From the NCBI GenBank assembly GCA_963838775.1, contig CAWISP010000026.1:62001-126000 (forward strand): 64,000 nt of DNA, read 5' to 3'. The notes below the pieces were generated by a model, which had not been told where the DNA came from, searched no databases, and saw only the letters and a list, made by a program, of their open reading frames with translations. This document shows, piece by piece, positions 8,601-16,212 of this stretch; the first letter of the stretch is position 1; each line of letters starts with the position of its first letter. Both the position numbers and the translations under genes were made by a program. This DNA comes from Chersky-840 sp963838775 (lineage in GTDB: Bacteria; Actinomycetota; Acidimicrobiia; Acidimicrobiales; UBA8190).

Positions 8601-8695
8601 TCTTCGCCTTCGGCGACGCCCCCTTCGTGGGATCGCTGCCCGGCCTCGGCATCCACATCACCGACATCGTCGGCGCCGTGCCCACCACCCCCTGA
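5630..8695 (+). CDS. Secreted S53-family serine-carboxyl protease (sedolisin type) with C-terminal GYW/FGDA repeats
   Basis: 1,021 residues from GTG 5630. An Arg-rich start and hydrophobic stretch near residues 28-45 form a signal peptide. Residues about 75-225 are a pro-kumamolisin-like activation domain. A low-complexity linker with SHAVLA repeats covers about 236-265. The protease domain (about 290-670) has VEADADIE with Glu375 and Asp379, an oxyanion Asp460 in SGDSGT and the nucleophile Ser584 in GGTSLSAP, so it looks active. An IPT-like segment and a proline-rich hinge follow. From about 765 to the end there are five or six repeats of about 43 residues with the core GYFLVGQDGGVFAFGDAPF, probably a beta-propeller-like binding region. 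The same repeats occur in many secreted acidimicrobial proteins. It probably digests extracellular protein at low pH, which is family knowledge. Confidence 0.93.
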   Translation: MRSHVVVIRSTAEGATPISKLRRRFRCGSLVVGLVLCVGLVEGASSPVGAASPGGASSPGGAGPALTRDARLAPGAPPSGSVALGALDPSQGLALNVVLAPSDPAGLRTLVTDLYDPRSPQFHHWLAPGQFFARFGPTASQVSTVTRWLRGAGLTVTSVSGLSVDVKASARRVSSALGVGFTRYRTRSGVRGYLTRNAPLVPATAGGAIESILGLDTLAPLVPEGGPDLGEHGTRSHTVTASHTVLASHAVLASHAVLASHAVSSSTASSQSASSSTALSPALSPHADGLTACSAAVTEAGSNFYTLDQLGSAYGLDALLSEGLNGHGETIGVYEVAPHSASDVATYENCFGLTNTVSTVAVDGGSPSDAGGTVEADADIEQEATQAPGAAILSYEGPNTTLGQFDTWKQIVTDDRASVISTSWGECEALAAADGTQGAYTSLFTMAATQGQTILAASGDSGTEGCYATNNSPQEQVVYPASDPALTAVGGTTLLGPGDEVAWNVCQNQEPSTTCATDAGGEGAGGGGLSRYEAKPTFQPEVVHWASAQPCGTVCRQVPDISANAGVGMVIYAGGGWAAVGGTSLSAPFIAGLVADKNDGCSKLTGNFAPALYGLASEGVYGTALNDITSGNIDLTGSNGGAYEAGPGWDAATGLGSPIADGLACAGVSSVQPDTAAAGSDVTVTGLGLETAAILFGSTPAQIVSASATSATVVVPSGSGSLFVSATGIEGAGTATAGFAYPGSSPPPNPPPSPPPSPPAPPPSGYDLVGSDGGVFVFPTGQSGGFYGSLPGLGVRVDDIVGMVPSSDDKGYFLVGQDGGVFAFGDAPFLGSLPGLRVAVHDIRGIVPTSDNRGYFLVGQDGGVFAFGDAPFLGSLPGRGVHVTNVTGIAATPTDNGYWVVTSTGTVYAFGNAAALGSATGTPSPVAGIDATPDGAGYWIVTQNGGVSPFGDARSFGTLPGLGVTPARPVIGLVTTSDDQGYWLIGGDGGIFAFGDAPFVGSLPGLGIHITDIVGAVPTTP
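6335..6424 (+). repeat. 18-bp tandem repeat, five copies, within the S53 protease gene
   Basis: Five consecutive 18-bp units start at 6335, 6353, 6371, 6389 and 6407 and encode SHTVTA, SHTVLA, SHAVLA, SHAVLA, SHAVSS. The third and fourth copies are identical. They sit between the propeptide and the catalytic domain, where processing takes place in this family. Confidence 0.9.
8060..8259 (+). repeat. Identical 71-bp direct repeats, 129-bp period
   Basis: Bases 8060-8130 and 8189-8259 are identical over 71 bp inside two neighbouring protein repeats of the S53 protease gene, while the spacer between them differs. The exact identity, including third codon positions, points to a recent duplication or gene conversion. 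Confidence 0.85.
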
Positions 8696-8785
8696 CGTCC
8701 CGACCCGGTTCTCCCGACCAGGGTCCCACGGCGGAGCCCGGGTCTCGGCTCGCTCCGGCCTCGGGGCGGATGGGATCATCGCCCC

Positions 8786-9472
8786 GTGCGCGTCCGCCGG
8801 ACCTTCGCCTTTCTCGACCTGTCGGGCTTCACCGCGCTCACCGAGACCGAAGGCGACGAACGCGCCGTGGCGGTGCTGGGGGTGTTCCGAGCCGCACTGC
8901 GTGACATCTGCTCTCGTCGTGCCGTGCGGATCGCCAAGTGGCTCGGGGACGGCGCCATGCTCGTCAGCGTCGACACCATGCCGCTCGTGGCCGCCACCTT
9001 GGAGATGAAGTCCGCCATCGACATCGCCCCCGACCCGGTCACGATCAAGTGCGGGGTCACCACGGGGACGGTCATCCTGCTCGAGGGTGACGACTACATC
9101 GGCCATGCCGTCAACGTGGCGGCCCGGCTGTGCGACCTCGCCGTCGGGCACGAGGTGCTGGCGGTGGCGTCGGTGGTCCCCGAGCTCCCGCCGTGGGCCA
9201 CGGTCGAGTCGGCCCACGAGATCACCGTGCGCGGCCTCGAACACCCCATCGACGTGGTGCGCGTCGGTCTTCCCACGCCCGGGCCCGATTCCCAGCCCGA
9301 CCCCGTCTGCCGCATCCCGCTCACCCACGCCACCGCGGTGGCACGGCGCTACGACGGCGGCGGGCGGGAGCTGCTGTTCTGCGCCGAGAGCTGCGCCGAG
9401 ATGTGGGAACAGCGCCACCGGGGATCGTCCGACATGGAAGCCGGCAGCATCCGCGAGGTCTGGATGCGCTGA
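8786..9472 (+). CDS. Class III nucleotidyl cyclase-domain protein
   Basis: 228 residues from GTG 8786. The N-terminal 165 residues form a single adenylate/guanylate cyclase catalytic domain. Metal-binding Asp11 (FLDLSGFT) and Asp55 (WLGDGAM) are present, as are the transition-state residues Asn110 and Arg114 in GHAVNVAARLCD, so catalysis is plausible; dimerisation would be needed. There is no membrane or sensor domain. The C-terminal 50 residues carry a short Cys pair (FCAESCAEMW) of unknown role. Stand-alone cyclase domains of this size are frequent in mycobacteria and acidimicrobia. Nothing in the neighbourhood identifies an upstream signal. Confidence 0.85.
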   Translation: MRVRRTFAFLDLSGFTALTETEGDERAVAVLGVFRAALRDICSRRAVRIAKWLGDGAMLVSVDTMPLVAATLEMKSAIDIAPDPVTIKCGVTTGTVILLEGDDYIGHAVNVAARLCDLAVGHEVLAVASVVPELPPWATVESAHEITVRGLEHPIDVVRVGLPTPGPDSQPDPVCRIPLTHATAVARRYDGGGRELLFCAESCAEMWEQRHRGSSDMEAGSIREVWMR

Positions 9473-9604
9473 ACGGCGCGCCCGGCGCGCCCTTCAACCG
9501 GCTCCCGACGCAGCGCATCACGGCAATAGCGCTCGGTGACATGGCCCATGCCTTTCGTCGTCGGTGTGGATACAGTCTCCACGCGTTAAACGGGGGAGGG
9601 AGAT

Positions 9605-11014
9605 ATGGACACCGACTACCTCGTGATCGGTGCCGGCGCACTGGCGATGGGGTTCGTCGACACGTTGATCGAGCACTCCGACGCCGAGGTCATCATGGTC
9701 GACCGGCGACACGGCCCGGGTGGCCACTGGCTGGACTCTTACCCCTTCGTGCGGCTGCACCAGCCATCCATGAACTACGGGGTGAATTCCACTCCGCTCG
9801 GTCAGGATCGGGTCGAACTCGATGGGCGAGACACAGGATTTTACGAGCGGGCGAGCGGAACAGAGATCTGCGGCTATTACGACGAGGTCATGCGTCACCG
9901 ATTCCTGGCCTCCGGTCGGGTGCGGTTCTTCCCCATGTGCGATTTCCTCGGGGATCGTCGATTCCGTTCCCGACTGACCGGTGTCGAGACGGAAGTAACG
10001 GTGCGACACAGCGTCGTGGACGCGACCTACATGGCTTCTCGCGTCCCTGCGACCGATTCCCCACCGTTCGACGTGGCCGATGGGGCGAGGTGCGTCGCGA
10101 TCGGCGCACTCACGAGGGTCATGGCACCCCCCGATGGTTATGTGATCATCGGCGCCGGCAAGACGGCCATGGACGGTGTGTGCTGGTTGCTGGACAACGG
10201 GACTTCACCCGATGACATCCGGTGGATTCGTCCTCGCGAGCCATGGATGCTGAACCGTGCCTTCTTCCAACCCGGCGACGGGCTACTGAGGACGTTCGCA
10301 GGGATCGTCCTGGACCTGGAAGCCGTGGTCGAGTGCGAGTCGATCGAGCAGGTATTCGATCGGCTCGAGGAGCATCGGGTCATGGTACGCCTCGATCCCT
10401 CGATCCAGCCGTCCATGGTCAAAGGCGCGACCGTGAGTCTCGCCGAGCTCGACCAGTTGCGACGCATCGACAGGGTGGTTCGATTGGGGCATGTCAGGCA
10501 GATCGAATCGGAGAGAATCATCCTCGAGGGAGGCTCGGTCCCGACCAGTCCCGGGCAACTGCACGTGCACTGCGCGTCCCCCGGCCTGAGCGACAATCCA
10601 CCCAAGCCGATCTTCACAGACGACACGATCCTCCTGCAGCCGATCACGCGTGTGAGTCTCAGCCTTTCCGCAGGACTCATCGGTGTCGTCGAAGCGTCGG
10701 GACGGCCAACGGCCGAGAAGAACCGGCTCTGCCCGCCGAACATGTGGTTCGACACGCCCTTCGACTGGATGCGGCACCTGTTGACCGGGATGAGAACCGA
10801 GCTGGAGTGGCAAGACGCTGCTGACGTGCAGGCTTGGGTGGAGTCCTCCCGCCTGAATCTCATGAAGGGCCTCGATCAGAGCCCAGAGAGCGCCGCTGTG
10901 GCTGATCTGCAGGGCAGGTTCCTGACGGCATTGTTCCCCGCCCTCGAAAGACTCACAGCCTGGACGACGAGCGCTACGCCTGCCGAGCGCGCACGGATAT
11001 TCGAGCGTGTGTAG
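9605..11014 (+). CDS. FAD/NAD(P)-dependent oxidoreductase, monooxygenase-like
   Basis: 469 residues preceded by a strong Shine-Dalgarno stretch (GGGGGAGGGAG, 5-6 bases before ATG 9605). Two Rossmann nucleotide motifs are visible: VIGAGALAMGF at residues 7-17 with a basic strand end (VDRRHGPGGHW) for FAD, and VIIGAGKTAMDG at about 180 for NAD(P)H. HWLDSYPFVRLHQPS resembles flavin monooxygenase-like proteins. No membrane segment is present. The product cannot be named more exactly. Third-position G+C is visibly lower than in the neighbouring genes, with many codons ending in A or T, which hints at a different origin. The gene stands alone between a cyclase gene and a convergent amidohydrolase. 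Confidence 0.8.
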   Translation: MDTDYLVIGAGALAMGFVDTLIEHSDAEVIMVDRRHGPGGHWLDSYPFVRLHQPSMNYGVNSTPLGQDRVELDGRDTGFYERASGTEICGYYDEVMRHRFLASGRVRFFPMCDFLGDRRFRSRLTGVETEVTVRHSVVDATYMASRVPATDSPPFDVADGARCVAIGALTRVMAPPDGYVIIGAGKTAMDGVCWLLDNGTSPDDIRWIRPREPWMLNRAFFQPGDGLLRTFAGIVLDLEAVVECESIEQVFDRLEEHRVMVRLDPSIQPSMVKGATVSLAELDQLRRIDRVVRLGHVRQIESERIILEGGSVPTSPGQLHVHCASPGLSDNPPKPIFTDDTILLQPITRVSLSLSAGLIGVVEASGRPTAEKNRLCPPNMWFDTPFDWMRHLLTGMRTELEWQDAADVQAWVESSRLNLMKGLDQSPESAAVADLQGRFLTALFPALERLTAWTTSATPAERARIFERV

Positions 11015-11113
11015 TTGGGGCAGCTGACACGCTAAAGAAACGGAGCGATTCGGGCTGAGCGTCGCCCTCCGGCGTGGCTCGAAAGCGAGCACACCGGTCT
11101 CATCAGGAGTGCG

Positions 11114-12394
11114 TTACCGATTGGTGCCGGGATGGCGGGTGAGGTCGCTGGCCTTGGTCATCTTGGGCCCGGCGGCCCGGTTGCCGGGGCGCGGGGTCAC
11201 GTCGACGTCGACCGCCTGGGCCCGCAACACCCCCACCGTGCACTGCTCCTTGGGGCGGTGGACGAAGGGGTCGAAGCGGTAGTGGCGCATGGCGTTTCGG
11301 TGCGTGAACTTCTCGATGTCCTCGTCGGGGATCCCGTCGAGCGACTTCATGAGCATCTCGGGGGACTGGGGCCAGGTCGAGTCCGAGTGGGGGTAGTCCG
11401 CCTCCCAGCACATGGAGTCGATACCGACGCGGTGGCGCAGCTCCAGGCCGGCGGGATCGTCGATGAAGCACGTGACGATCTGCTCGGCGAAGACCTGACT
11501 GGGCAGCTTGTTCCCGAAGTCCTGGCCCGTCCAGCCGTGGTGGCGCGTGTAGATCCAGTCCATCCGGTCCAAGAAGTACGGGATCCAGCCGATCCCGCCT
11601 TCGGACAACGCCACCCGCAGGTCGGGGAACTTGCGCAGCACCGGGGACCACAGCAGGTCGGCGGCGGCCTGGACGATGTTGACGGGCTGCAACCCGATGA
11701 GCACGTCGATGGGAGCGTCGGGTGCCGTCACCACCAGGGACGACGACGACCCGATGTGCAGGCACACGATCGTCCCCTCGTCGCTGCACGCCGACCAGAA
11801 CGGGTCCCAGTGGTCGCTGTGGAAGCTGGGCAGCTTGAGCTTGGAGGGGTTCTCCGAGAACGACACGGCGTGACATCCCTTGGCCGCCACCCTGCGCACC
11901 TCGTCGGCCATGGCGGCGGGATCCCACAGCGGCGGCAGCGACAGGGGGATGAACCGGCCCGGGTAGGCGCCGCACCACCCTTCGATATGCCAGTCGTTGT
12001 AGGCGCGCAGCACCGCCAACCCGAGCTCGGGGTCCGACGCCTTGGCGAAGAGCTGGCCGCACAGCTGCGGGAACGAGGGGAAGCACATCGAGGCGATGAC
12101 CCCGTTGGCGTCCATGTCCCGCACGCGGTCGTCGATGTCGTAACAGCCCGAGCGGATCTCGGCGAACGACGTGGGCTCGATGCCGTATTCCTCGACGGGC
12201 CGGCCCGCCACGGCGTTGAGCCCGATGTTGGTGGCCTCCTTGCCGTCGAAGCGCCAGATCTCGGTGCCGTCGTCACGCACGTCGACACGCGGGGCCTGCT
12301 CGGCGAACCGTGCCGGCAGGCGACCCTCGAACATGTCGGGCGGCTCGACGACGTGGTCGTCCACGCTGACGAGCACCAGGTCCTCGAGCTGCAT
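11114..12394 (-). CDS. Amidohydrolase family protein (amidohydrolase 2 type)
   Basis: 426 residues. ATG 12394 starts MQLEDLVLVSVDDHVVEPP, which places the metal-binding DxH at the conserved N-terminus; the frame stays open further upstream, but that part is Arg-rich and unconserved. Other family marks are EGGIGWIPYFLDRMD and CWEADYPHSDSTWPQSPEML, the latter holding the late conserved His/Asp region. Relatives are metal-dependent hydrolases or decarboxylases and often sit in steroid, terpene and aromatic catabolic clusters of actinobacteria. The gene is divergent from the CoA-transferase operon with 136 bp between starts and probably shares its control region. Confidence 0.9.
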   Translation of the reverse strand: MQLEDLVLVSVDDHVVEPPDMFEGRLPARFAEQAPRVDVRDDGTEIWRFDGKEATNIGLNAVAGRPVEEYGIEPTSFAEIRSGCYDIDDRVRDMDANGVIASMCFPSFPQLCGQLFAKASDPELGLAVLRAYNDWHIEGWCGAYPGRFIPLSLPPLWDPAAMADEVRRVAAKGCHAVSFSENPSKLKLPSFHSDHWDPFWSACSDEGTIVCLHIGSSSSLVVTAPDAPIDVLIGLQPVNIVQAAADLLWSPVLRKFPDLRVALSEGGIGWIPYFLDRMDWIYTRHHGWTGQDFGNKLPSQVFAEQIVTCFIDDPAGLELRHRVGIDSMCWEADYPHSDSTWPQSPEMLMKSLDGIPDEDIEKFTHRNAMRHYRFDPFVHRPKEQCTVGVLRAQAVDVDVTPRPGNRAAGPKMTKASDLTRHPGTNR

Positions 12395-12453
12395 GCGCCC
12401 TCCCGTCCCCTGCCGGTGCCGCCGCCGCCGGCGTCGGGCCGGCGCGCCGTTCC

Positions 12454-12484
12454 CTGACACGCGTGTCGGAGATCACTGTATCGT
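12454..12484 (+). promoter_or_regulatory. Candidate promoter with palindromic operator between amidohydrolase and CoA-transferase operon
   Basis: A perfect 12-bp palindrome GACACGCGTGTC lies at 12456-12467 in the 136-bp divergent region. It overlaps a possible -35 (CTGACA, 12454-12459), and TATCGT at 12479-12484 could be a -10. Spacing is 19 bp, slightly long. Palindromes of this shape are typical TetR-family operators. If transcription begins near 12491, the GTG at 12492 would be a leaderless start. This is inference from sequence shape only. Confidence 0.35.
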
Positions 12485-12530
12485 CGGCGCCGTGACGCCA
12501 CAGGACCGGGGGGGGCGGGGCGGGCCCGCC

Positions 12531-13826
12531 ATGGCGCTCGAGGGGCTGCGCATCCTCGACTTCACGCGCCTGGGCTTCGGGGCCCAGGCCACGCTCATCT
12601 GCGGATGCCTGGGGGCCGAGGTCATCAGGGTCGAGAGCACTCGCTTCCCCGACGCCATCCGGGTCATGCCGCCCTTCGTCCCCGAGCCCGGCGAGCGGGG
12701 TGAGGCCTTCGGAGCCGCCACCCTCGCCAACGCCACGGGGGCAGCCAGCCCGAACCGGGGCGGGATCTTCTACAAGTACAACACCGGGGGCAAGAAGAGC
12801 ATCACCGTCAACGCCCGCCATCCCCGGGGCCTCGACGTGTTGAAGGACCTCGTGGCGCACTCCGACGTGGTGACCGAGAGCTTCGCGGCGGGCACCCTCG
12901 ATCGGTGGGGCCTCTCCTACGAGGTCATGCGCGCCATCCGGCCCGACCTCATCTACGTGTCGATGTGCGGTTTCGGCCATGAAGGACCCGACACCGATCA
13001 CGTCACCATGGGACCCACCGCCCAGGCCCTGACGGGGCTCACCTTCATGGTGGGCCTGCCCGACCGGCCCCCGGCGGGGTGGTCGTTCTCGTACCTCGAC
13101 CACGTGGGCGGCTACCTCGGCGCCATCGCCATCCTGGCCGGCGCCATCCACCGCGGTAGCACCGGTGAGGGCCAGCACATCGACGTCTCCCAGCTCGAGC
13201 CGGCGACGGCCCTGTCGGGAGCGCTCGTGCTCGACGCCCTCGTCAACAACCGGCCCAGCCGCCGCCCGGGGTTTCCCACCGGCAACCGGCGGGCCCATCC
13301 CCCCTCCGGGCCGTCGGGCGCCTACCGCGCCCAGGGCGACGACAAGTGGGTGGTGGTGTCGTGCCGCACCCAGCAGCACTGGGAGGCGTTGGTCGAGGTG
13401 ATGGGGCGCCCCCCGTGGGCCGCCGACCCTCGCTTCGCCACGGTGGCCGGACGAGCCGAGCACGCCGACGACCTCGATGCGCACGTCCAGGCATGGACGT
13501 CGGAGCGAGACCGCTATGACGTCATGGACGCGCTCCAGCGCGCCGGCGTCCCCGCCGGAGCGGTGCAGGACGCGGCCGACCGCCTCGAGCACGATCCGCA
13601 GCTGGCGGCGCGCGGGCACTACACCATGCTCGGCAACGACGAGGTGGCGCCGCTGCCCCTCGAGGGCGTCCCCTTCCGCATGTCGGCGACACCGCCGCAC
13701 ACCGGAGGGGTCTTGCATCGTGGCCCTCCCTGTCTGGGCGAGGACAACGCGGCGGTCCTCGCCGGCGTGCTCGGCATGAGCGCCGACGAGATCGCCGCCC
13801 TCGAGGCCGAAGGGGCGCTGTCGTGA
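12531..13826 (+). CDS. CaiB/BaiF family CoA-transferase (class III)
   Basis: 431 residues from ATG 12531 (MALEGLRILDFTRLGFGAQA), which matches the family's usual start; GTG 12492 in frame would add 13 Gly/Arg-rich residues. GCLGAEVIRVE, GGKKSITVNARHPRG, SDVVTESFAAGTLDRWG and GEGQHIDVSQLE are classic class III CoA-transferase blocks. These enzymes move CoA between acyl donors and a carboxylic acid, activating it for beta-oxidation. First gene of a six-gene chain. Its stop overlaps the next start (GTGA). A second, divergent family member follows directly, so the two may form a heteromeric enzyme. Confidence 0.92.
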   Translation: MALEGLRILDFTRLGFGAQATLICGCLGAEVIRVESTRFPDAIRVMPPFVPEPGERGEAFGAATLANATGAASPNRGGIFYKYNTGGKKSITVNARHPRGLDVLKDLVAHSDVVTESFAAGTLDRWGLSYEVMRAIRPDLIYVSMCGFGHEGPDTDHVTMGPTAQALTGLTFMVGLPDRPPAGWSFSYLDHVGGYLGAIAILAGAIHRGSTGEGQHIDVSQLEPATALSGALVLDALVNNRPSRRPGFPTGNRRAHPPSGPSGAYRAQGDDKWVVVSCRTQQHWEALVEVMGRPPWAADPRFATVAGRAEHADDLDAHVQAWTSERDRYDVMDALQRAGVPAGAVQDAADRLEHDPQLAARGHYTMLGNDEVAPLPLEGVPFRMSATPPHTGGVLHRGPPCLGEDNAAVLAGVLGMSADEIAALEAEGALS

Positions 13827-14983
13827 GCGCGCCCCTCGACTCGGTGCGCGTCCTCGAGCTCACCGACGAGTCGGCCGACTACTGCGGAAGGCTGCTCGCC
13901 GGGCTCGGTGCCGACGTGGTGAAGGTCGAGCCACCCGACGGCGCGCCGTCGCGCCACGTCGGACCGTTCCTCGACGACGAGCCCGGGCCCGACCGCAGCC
14001 TGTGCTTCTGGGCCGACAACGTGGGCAAGCGCTCGATCGTGGTGGACGACGACGCCGAGGTGGTCGCCCTGTGCGGGTCCGCCGACGTGCTCGTGCACAC
14101 GTTGCGCCCGGCCCAGGCCGAAGCGCGGGGCCTCGGCTTCGCCGCCCTGCACGAGCGGGCCCCGGGCCTCGTGGTGTGCGCGGTGACGCCGTTCGGGTCC
14201 GATGGACCGTGGGCCGACTACCTGGCCGACGACCTCGTGCTCATGGCGCTCGGCGGGTCGATGGCGGCGTGCGGGTACGGGCCGGGTGCCGACGGGGTCT
14301 ACGACACGCCTCCGTTGGCGAGCCACGGCGACCAGGCGTGGCGCACGGCGTCGACCTACGCGGCCATCGCCGTGCTGGGCGCCCTGGCGTGGCGCACGGC
14401 GTCGGGTGCGGGACAGCTCATCGACGTGTCCGCCCACGAATGCTCGGCCAGCATGACCGAGTGGCACCTCATGACGTACCTGTGCTCGGGGGGTGTGCAC
14501 CGGCGCGGGCCCCATCCCACCCTCACCGCGTCGGACGGCCGGCAGGTGGCCGCGCTCAACCCTGACTTCCTCGGGCCCCACGTGTTCGCCGGCATGCTCG
14601 AGATGCTCGAGCGCGAAGGGGTGGCGGGCCCGTTGTCGGACCCGTCCTTCGCCGACCCCGTCCACCGCGCCGGCAACTACCGCGAGGTGTGGCGGGCGCT
14701 CAAGCGGCTGGCCGACAAGCACGACGGCGAGACCCTGTACGAGCTCGGCCAGAGCGCGGGCCTGCCGTGGGGGGTGATCCGGTCGCCCGAGGAGGTCCTC
14801 GACGACCGCCACCTGCGCGCCCGGGGTCACTTCGTCGAGCTCGAGCATCCCGAGCTGGGCCGGTCGATCGTCTACGCCGGGGCCCCCTTCCTGGCTCACG
14901 CCTCCCCGTGGGTGATGGAGCGCCGACCACCGCTGCTCGGGGAGCACACCGACGAGGTCCGCGCCCAGTGGGCAGGTCGGTGA
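13823..14983 (+). CDS. CaiB/BaiF family CoA-transferase, second member
   Basis: 386 residues from GTG 13823, translationally coupled to the preceding gene by a 4-bp overlap. It has VRVLELTDESADYCGRLLAG, LGADVVKVEPPDG, NVGKRSIVVDDDAEV and SGAGQLIDVSAHE. The region around the usual catalytic Asp is VTPFGSDGPWADYLADDLVL. It is shorter than its neighbour and only distantly similar. The pairing of two unequal CaiB/BaiF subunits is known for some heteromeric CoA-transferases, so a heterodimer is a reasonable inference. The stop overlaps the start of the thiolase-like gene. Confidence 0.9.
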   Translation: MSAPLDSVRVLELTDESADYCGRLLAGLGADVVKVEPPDGAPSRHVGPFLDDEPGPDRSLCFWADNVGKRSIVVDDDAEVVALCGSADVLVHTLRPAQAEARGLGFAALHERAPGLVVCAVTPFGSDGPWADYLADDLVLMALGGSMAACGYGPGADGVYDTPPLASHGDQAWRTASTYAAIAVLGALAWRTASGAGQLIDVSAHECSASMTEWHLMTYLCSGGVHRRGPHPTLTASDGRQVAALNPDFLGPHVFAGMLEMLEREGVAGPLSDPSFADPVHRAGNYREVWRALKRLADKHDGETLYELGQSAGLPWGVIRSPEEVLDDRHLRARGHFVELEHPELGRSIVYAGAPFLAHASPWVMERRPPLLGEHTDEVRAQWAGR

Positions 14984-16212
14984 GCGCGAGCCGGCGCGCC
15001 GCGTGCGTCGTCGGGGTGGGCGAGACCCGGTACGCCAAGTGGGGCGGGATCACCGACCGGAGCGAGTACCAGCTGGCGGTCGAGGCCGTCCTCGCCGCCA
15101 TCGCCGACGCGGGCATGACCGCCGACGACGTCGACGGCCTGGCGTCGTTCGCCGAGGACCGCAACGAGGCCACGTTCATGGCCGCCGACCTGGGGCTGCC
15201 CGAGCTCCGCTACGCGAGCCTGTCGTGGCTACCGGGCGGGGGCGGAGCCTGCGCGGCGGTGGCCAACGCGGCCATGGCTGTCGAGACCGGCGCGGCCGAA
15301 GCGGTGGTGGTGTACCGGTCCCTGTGCCAGGGACAGTTCCGCCGCTTCGGTCAGGGACCCGGGAACCTGCCGGCACGCGTCGGGCCGCCCCGCATCCCCC
15401 ACGTGCGCCGGGCCACCAGTCTGTTGGAGGCGCACGTGGCGTTCACCATGCCCTTCGGCATGTTCAGCCCCCCCATCGCGTACGCCATGGTGTTGCGCCG
15501 TCACATGCACCGGTTCGGCACCACCGTCGAGCAGATGGGGCACGTGGCCGTGACGGCGCGGGCCCATGCGGCCCGCAACCCCCGCGCCGTGATGGGCGAT
15601 CGTCCCATGACGATGGACGACTACCTGTCGTCGCGCCTGGTGTCGGAGCCCTTCCGCCTCTTCGACTGCTGTCTCGAGAACGACGGGGCCTGCGCGGTCG
15701 TCGTCACCACGGCCGAGCGCGCCGCCGATACGGCCCATGGCCCGGTGGCTCTGCTCGGCGCCGCCCAAGGAGCCCTGCAGGGCTTCGGCCACGGGCAGTA
15801 CTCGAACGTCGGCATGCCCGACGACGACTACGCCAGCTCCGGGGCCCGGGAGGTGGCGGCGCGGCTGTGGGCCGCAGCCGGCGTCGGGCCCGGCGACATC
15901 GACGTGGCTCAGATCTACGACCACTTCACCGGGCTCGTCCTGCTCAGCCTGGAGGACTTCGGATTCTGCGGGCGCGGCGAGGGCGGGCCCTTCGCGGCGT
16001 CGGGAGCATTGTCGTGGTCGGGTGGGGCCCTCCCCACCAACACCCACGGGGGAAGCCTGTCCGAGGCCTACATCCACGGGCTCAACCACGTCGTCGAGGG
16101 TGTCCGCCAGCTGCGGGGGCAGTCCACCTGCCAGGTCGAGGGAGCCGAGACCTGCCTCGTCACGAGCGCGGCCGGTGTGCCCACGAGCGCCCTAGTGCTG
16201 GGGCGGCCATGA
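14980..16212 (+). CDS. Thiolase-like lipid-transfer protein / SCP2-type thiolase or retro-aldolase (copy 1)
   Basis: 410 residues from GTG 14980. The N-terminal ACVVGVGETRYAKW and ADAGMTADDVDGL blocks and the C-terminal LPTNTHGGSLSEAYIHGLNH identify the thiolase fold. Cys91 in GGGGACAAVANAAM sits where thiolases have their nucleophile. AQIYDHFTGLVLLSLEDFGFC has the YDxFT motif typical of the Ltp2-like subgroup, which cleaves steroid side chains by retro-aldol chemistry together with a DUF35 partner. Such a partner follows at once with an ATGA overlap. It is probably an acyl-CoA C-C lyase; thiolase and aldolase activity cannot be separated from sequence alone. Confidence 0.88.
   Translation: MSASRRAACVVGVGETRYAKWGGITDRSEYQLAVEAVLAAIADAGMTADDVDGLASFAEDRNEATFMAADLGLPELRYASLSWLPGGGGACAAVANAAMAVETGAAEAVVVYRSLCQGQFRRFGQGPGNLPARVGPPRIPHVRRATSLLEAHVAFTMPFGMFSPPIAYAMVLRRHMHRFGTTVEQMGHVAVTARAHAARNPRAVMGDRPMTMDDYLSSRLVSEPFRLFDCCLENDGACAVVVTTAERAADTAHGPVALLGAAQGALQGFGHGQYSNVGMPDDDYASSGAREVAARLWAAAGVGPGDIDVAQIYDHFTGLVLLSLEDFGFCGRGEGGPFAASGALSWSGGALPTNTHGGSLSEAYIHGLNHVVEGVRQLRGQSTCQVEGAETCLVTSAAGVPTSALVLGRP

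Noticed and set aside
9475..9495. GGCGCGCC duplicated next to the cyclase stop
   Set aside because: Two GC-rich copies in 20 bp are expected by chance at this base composition and form no clear hairpin.
12273..13718. 481-codon open frame on the minus strand
   Set aside because: Antisense to the CoA-transferase with intact motifs; no plausible product.
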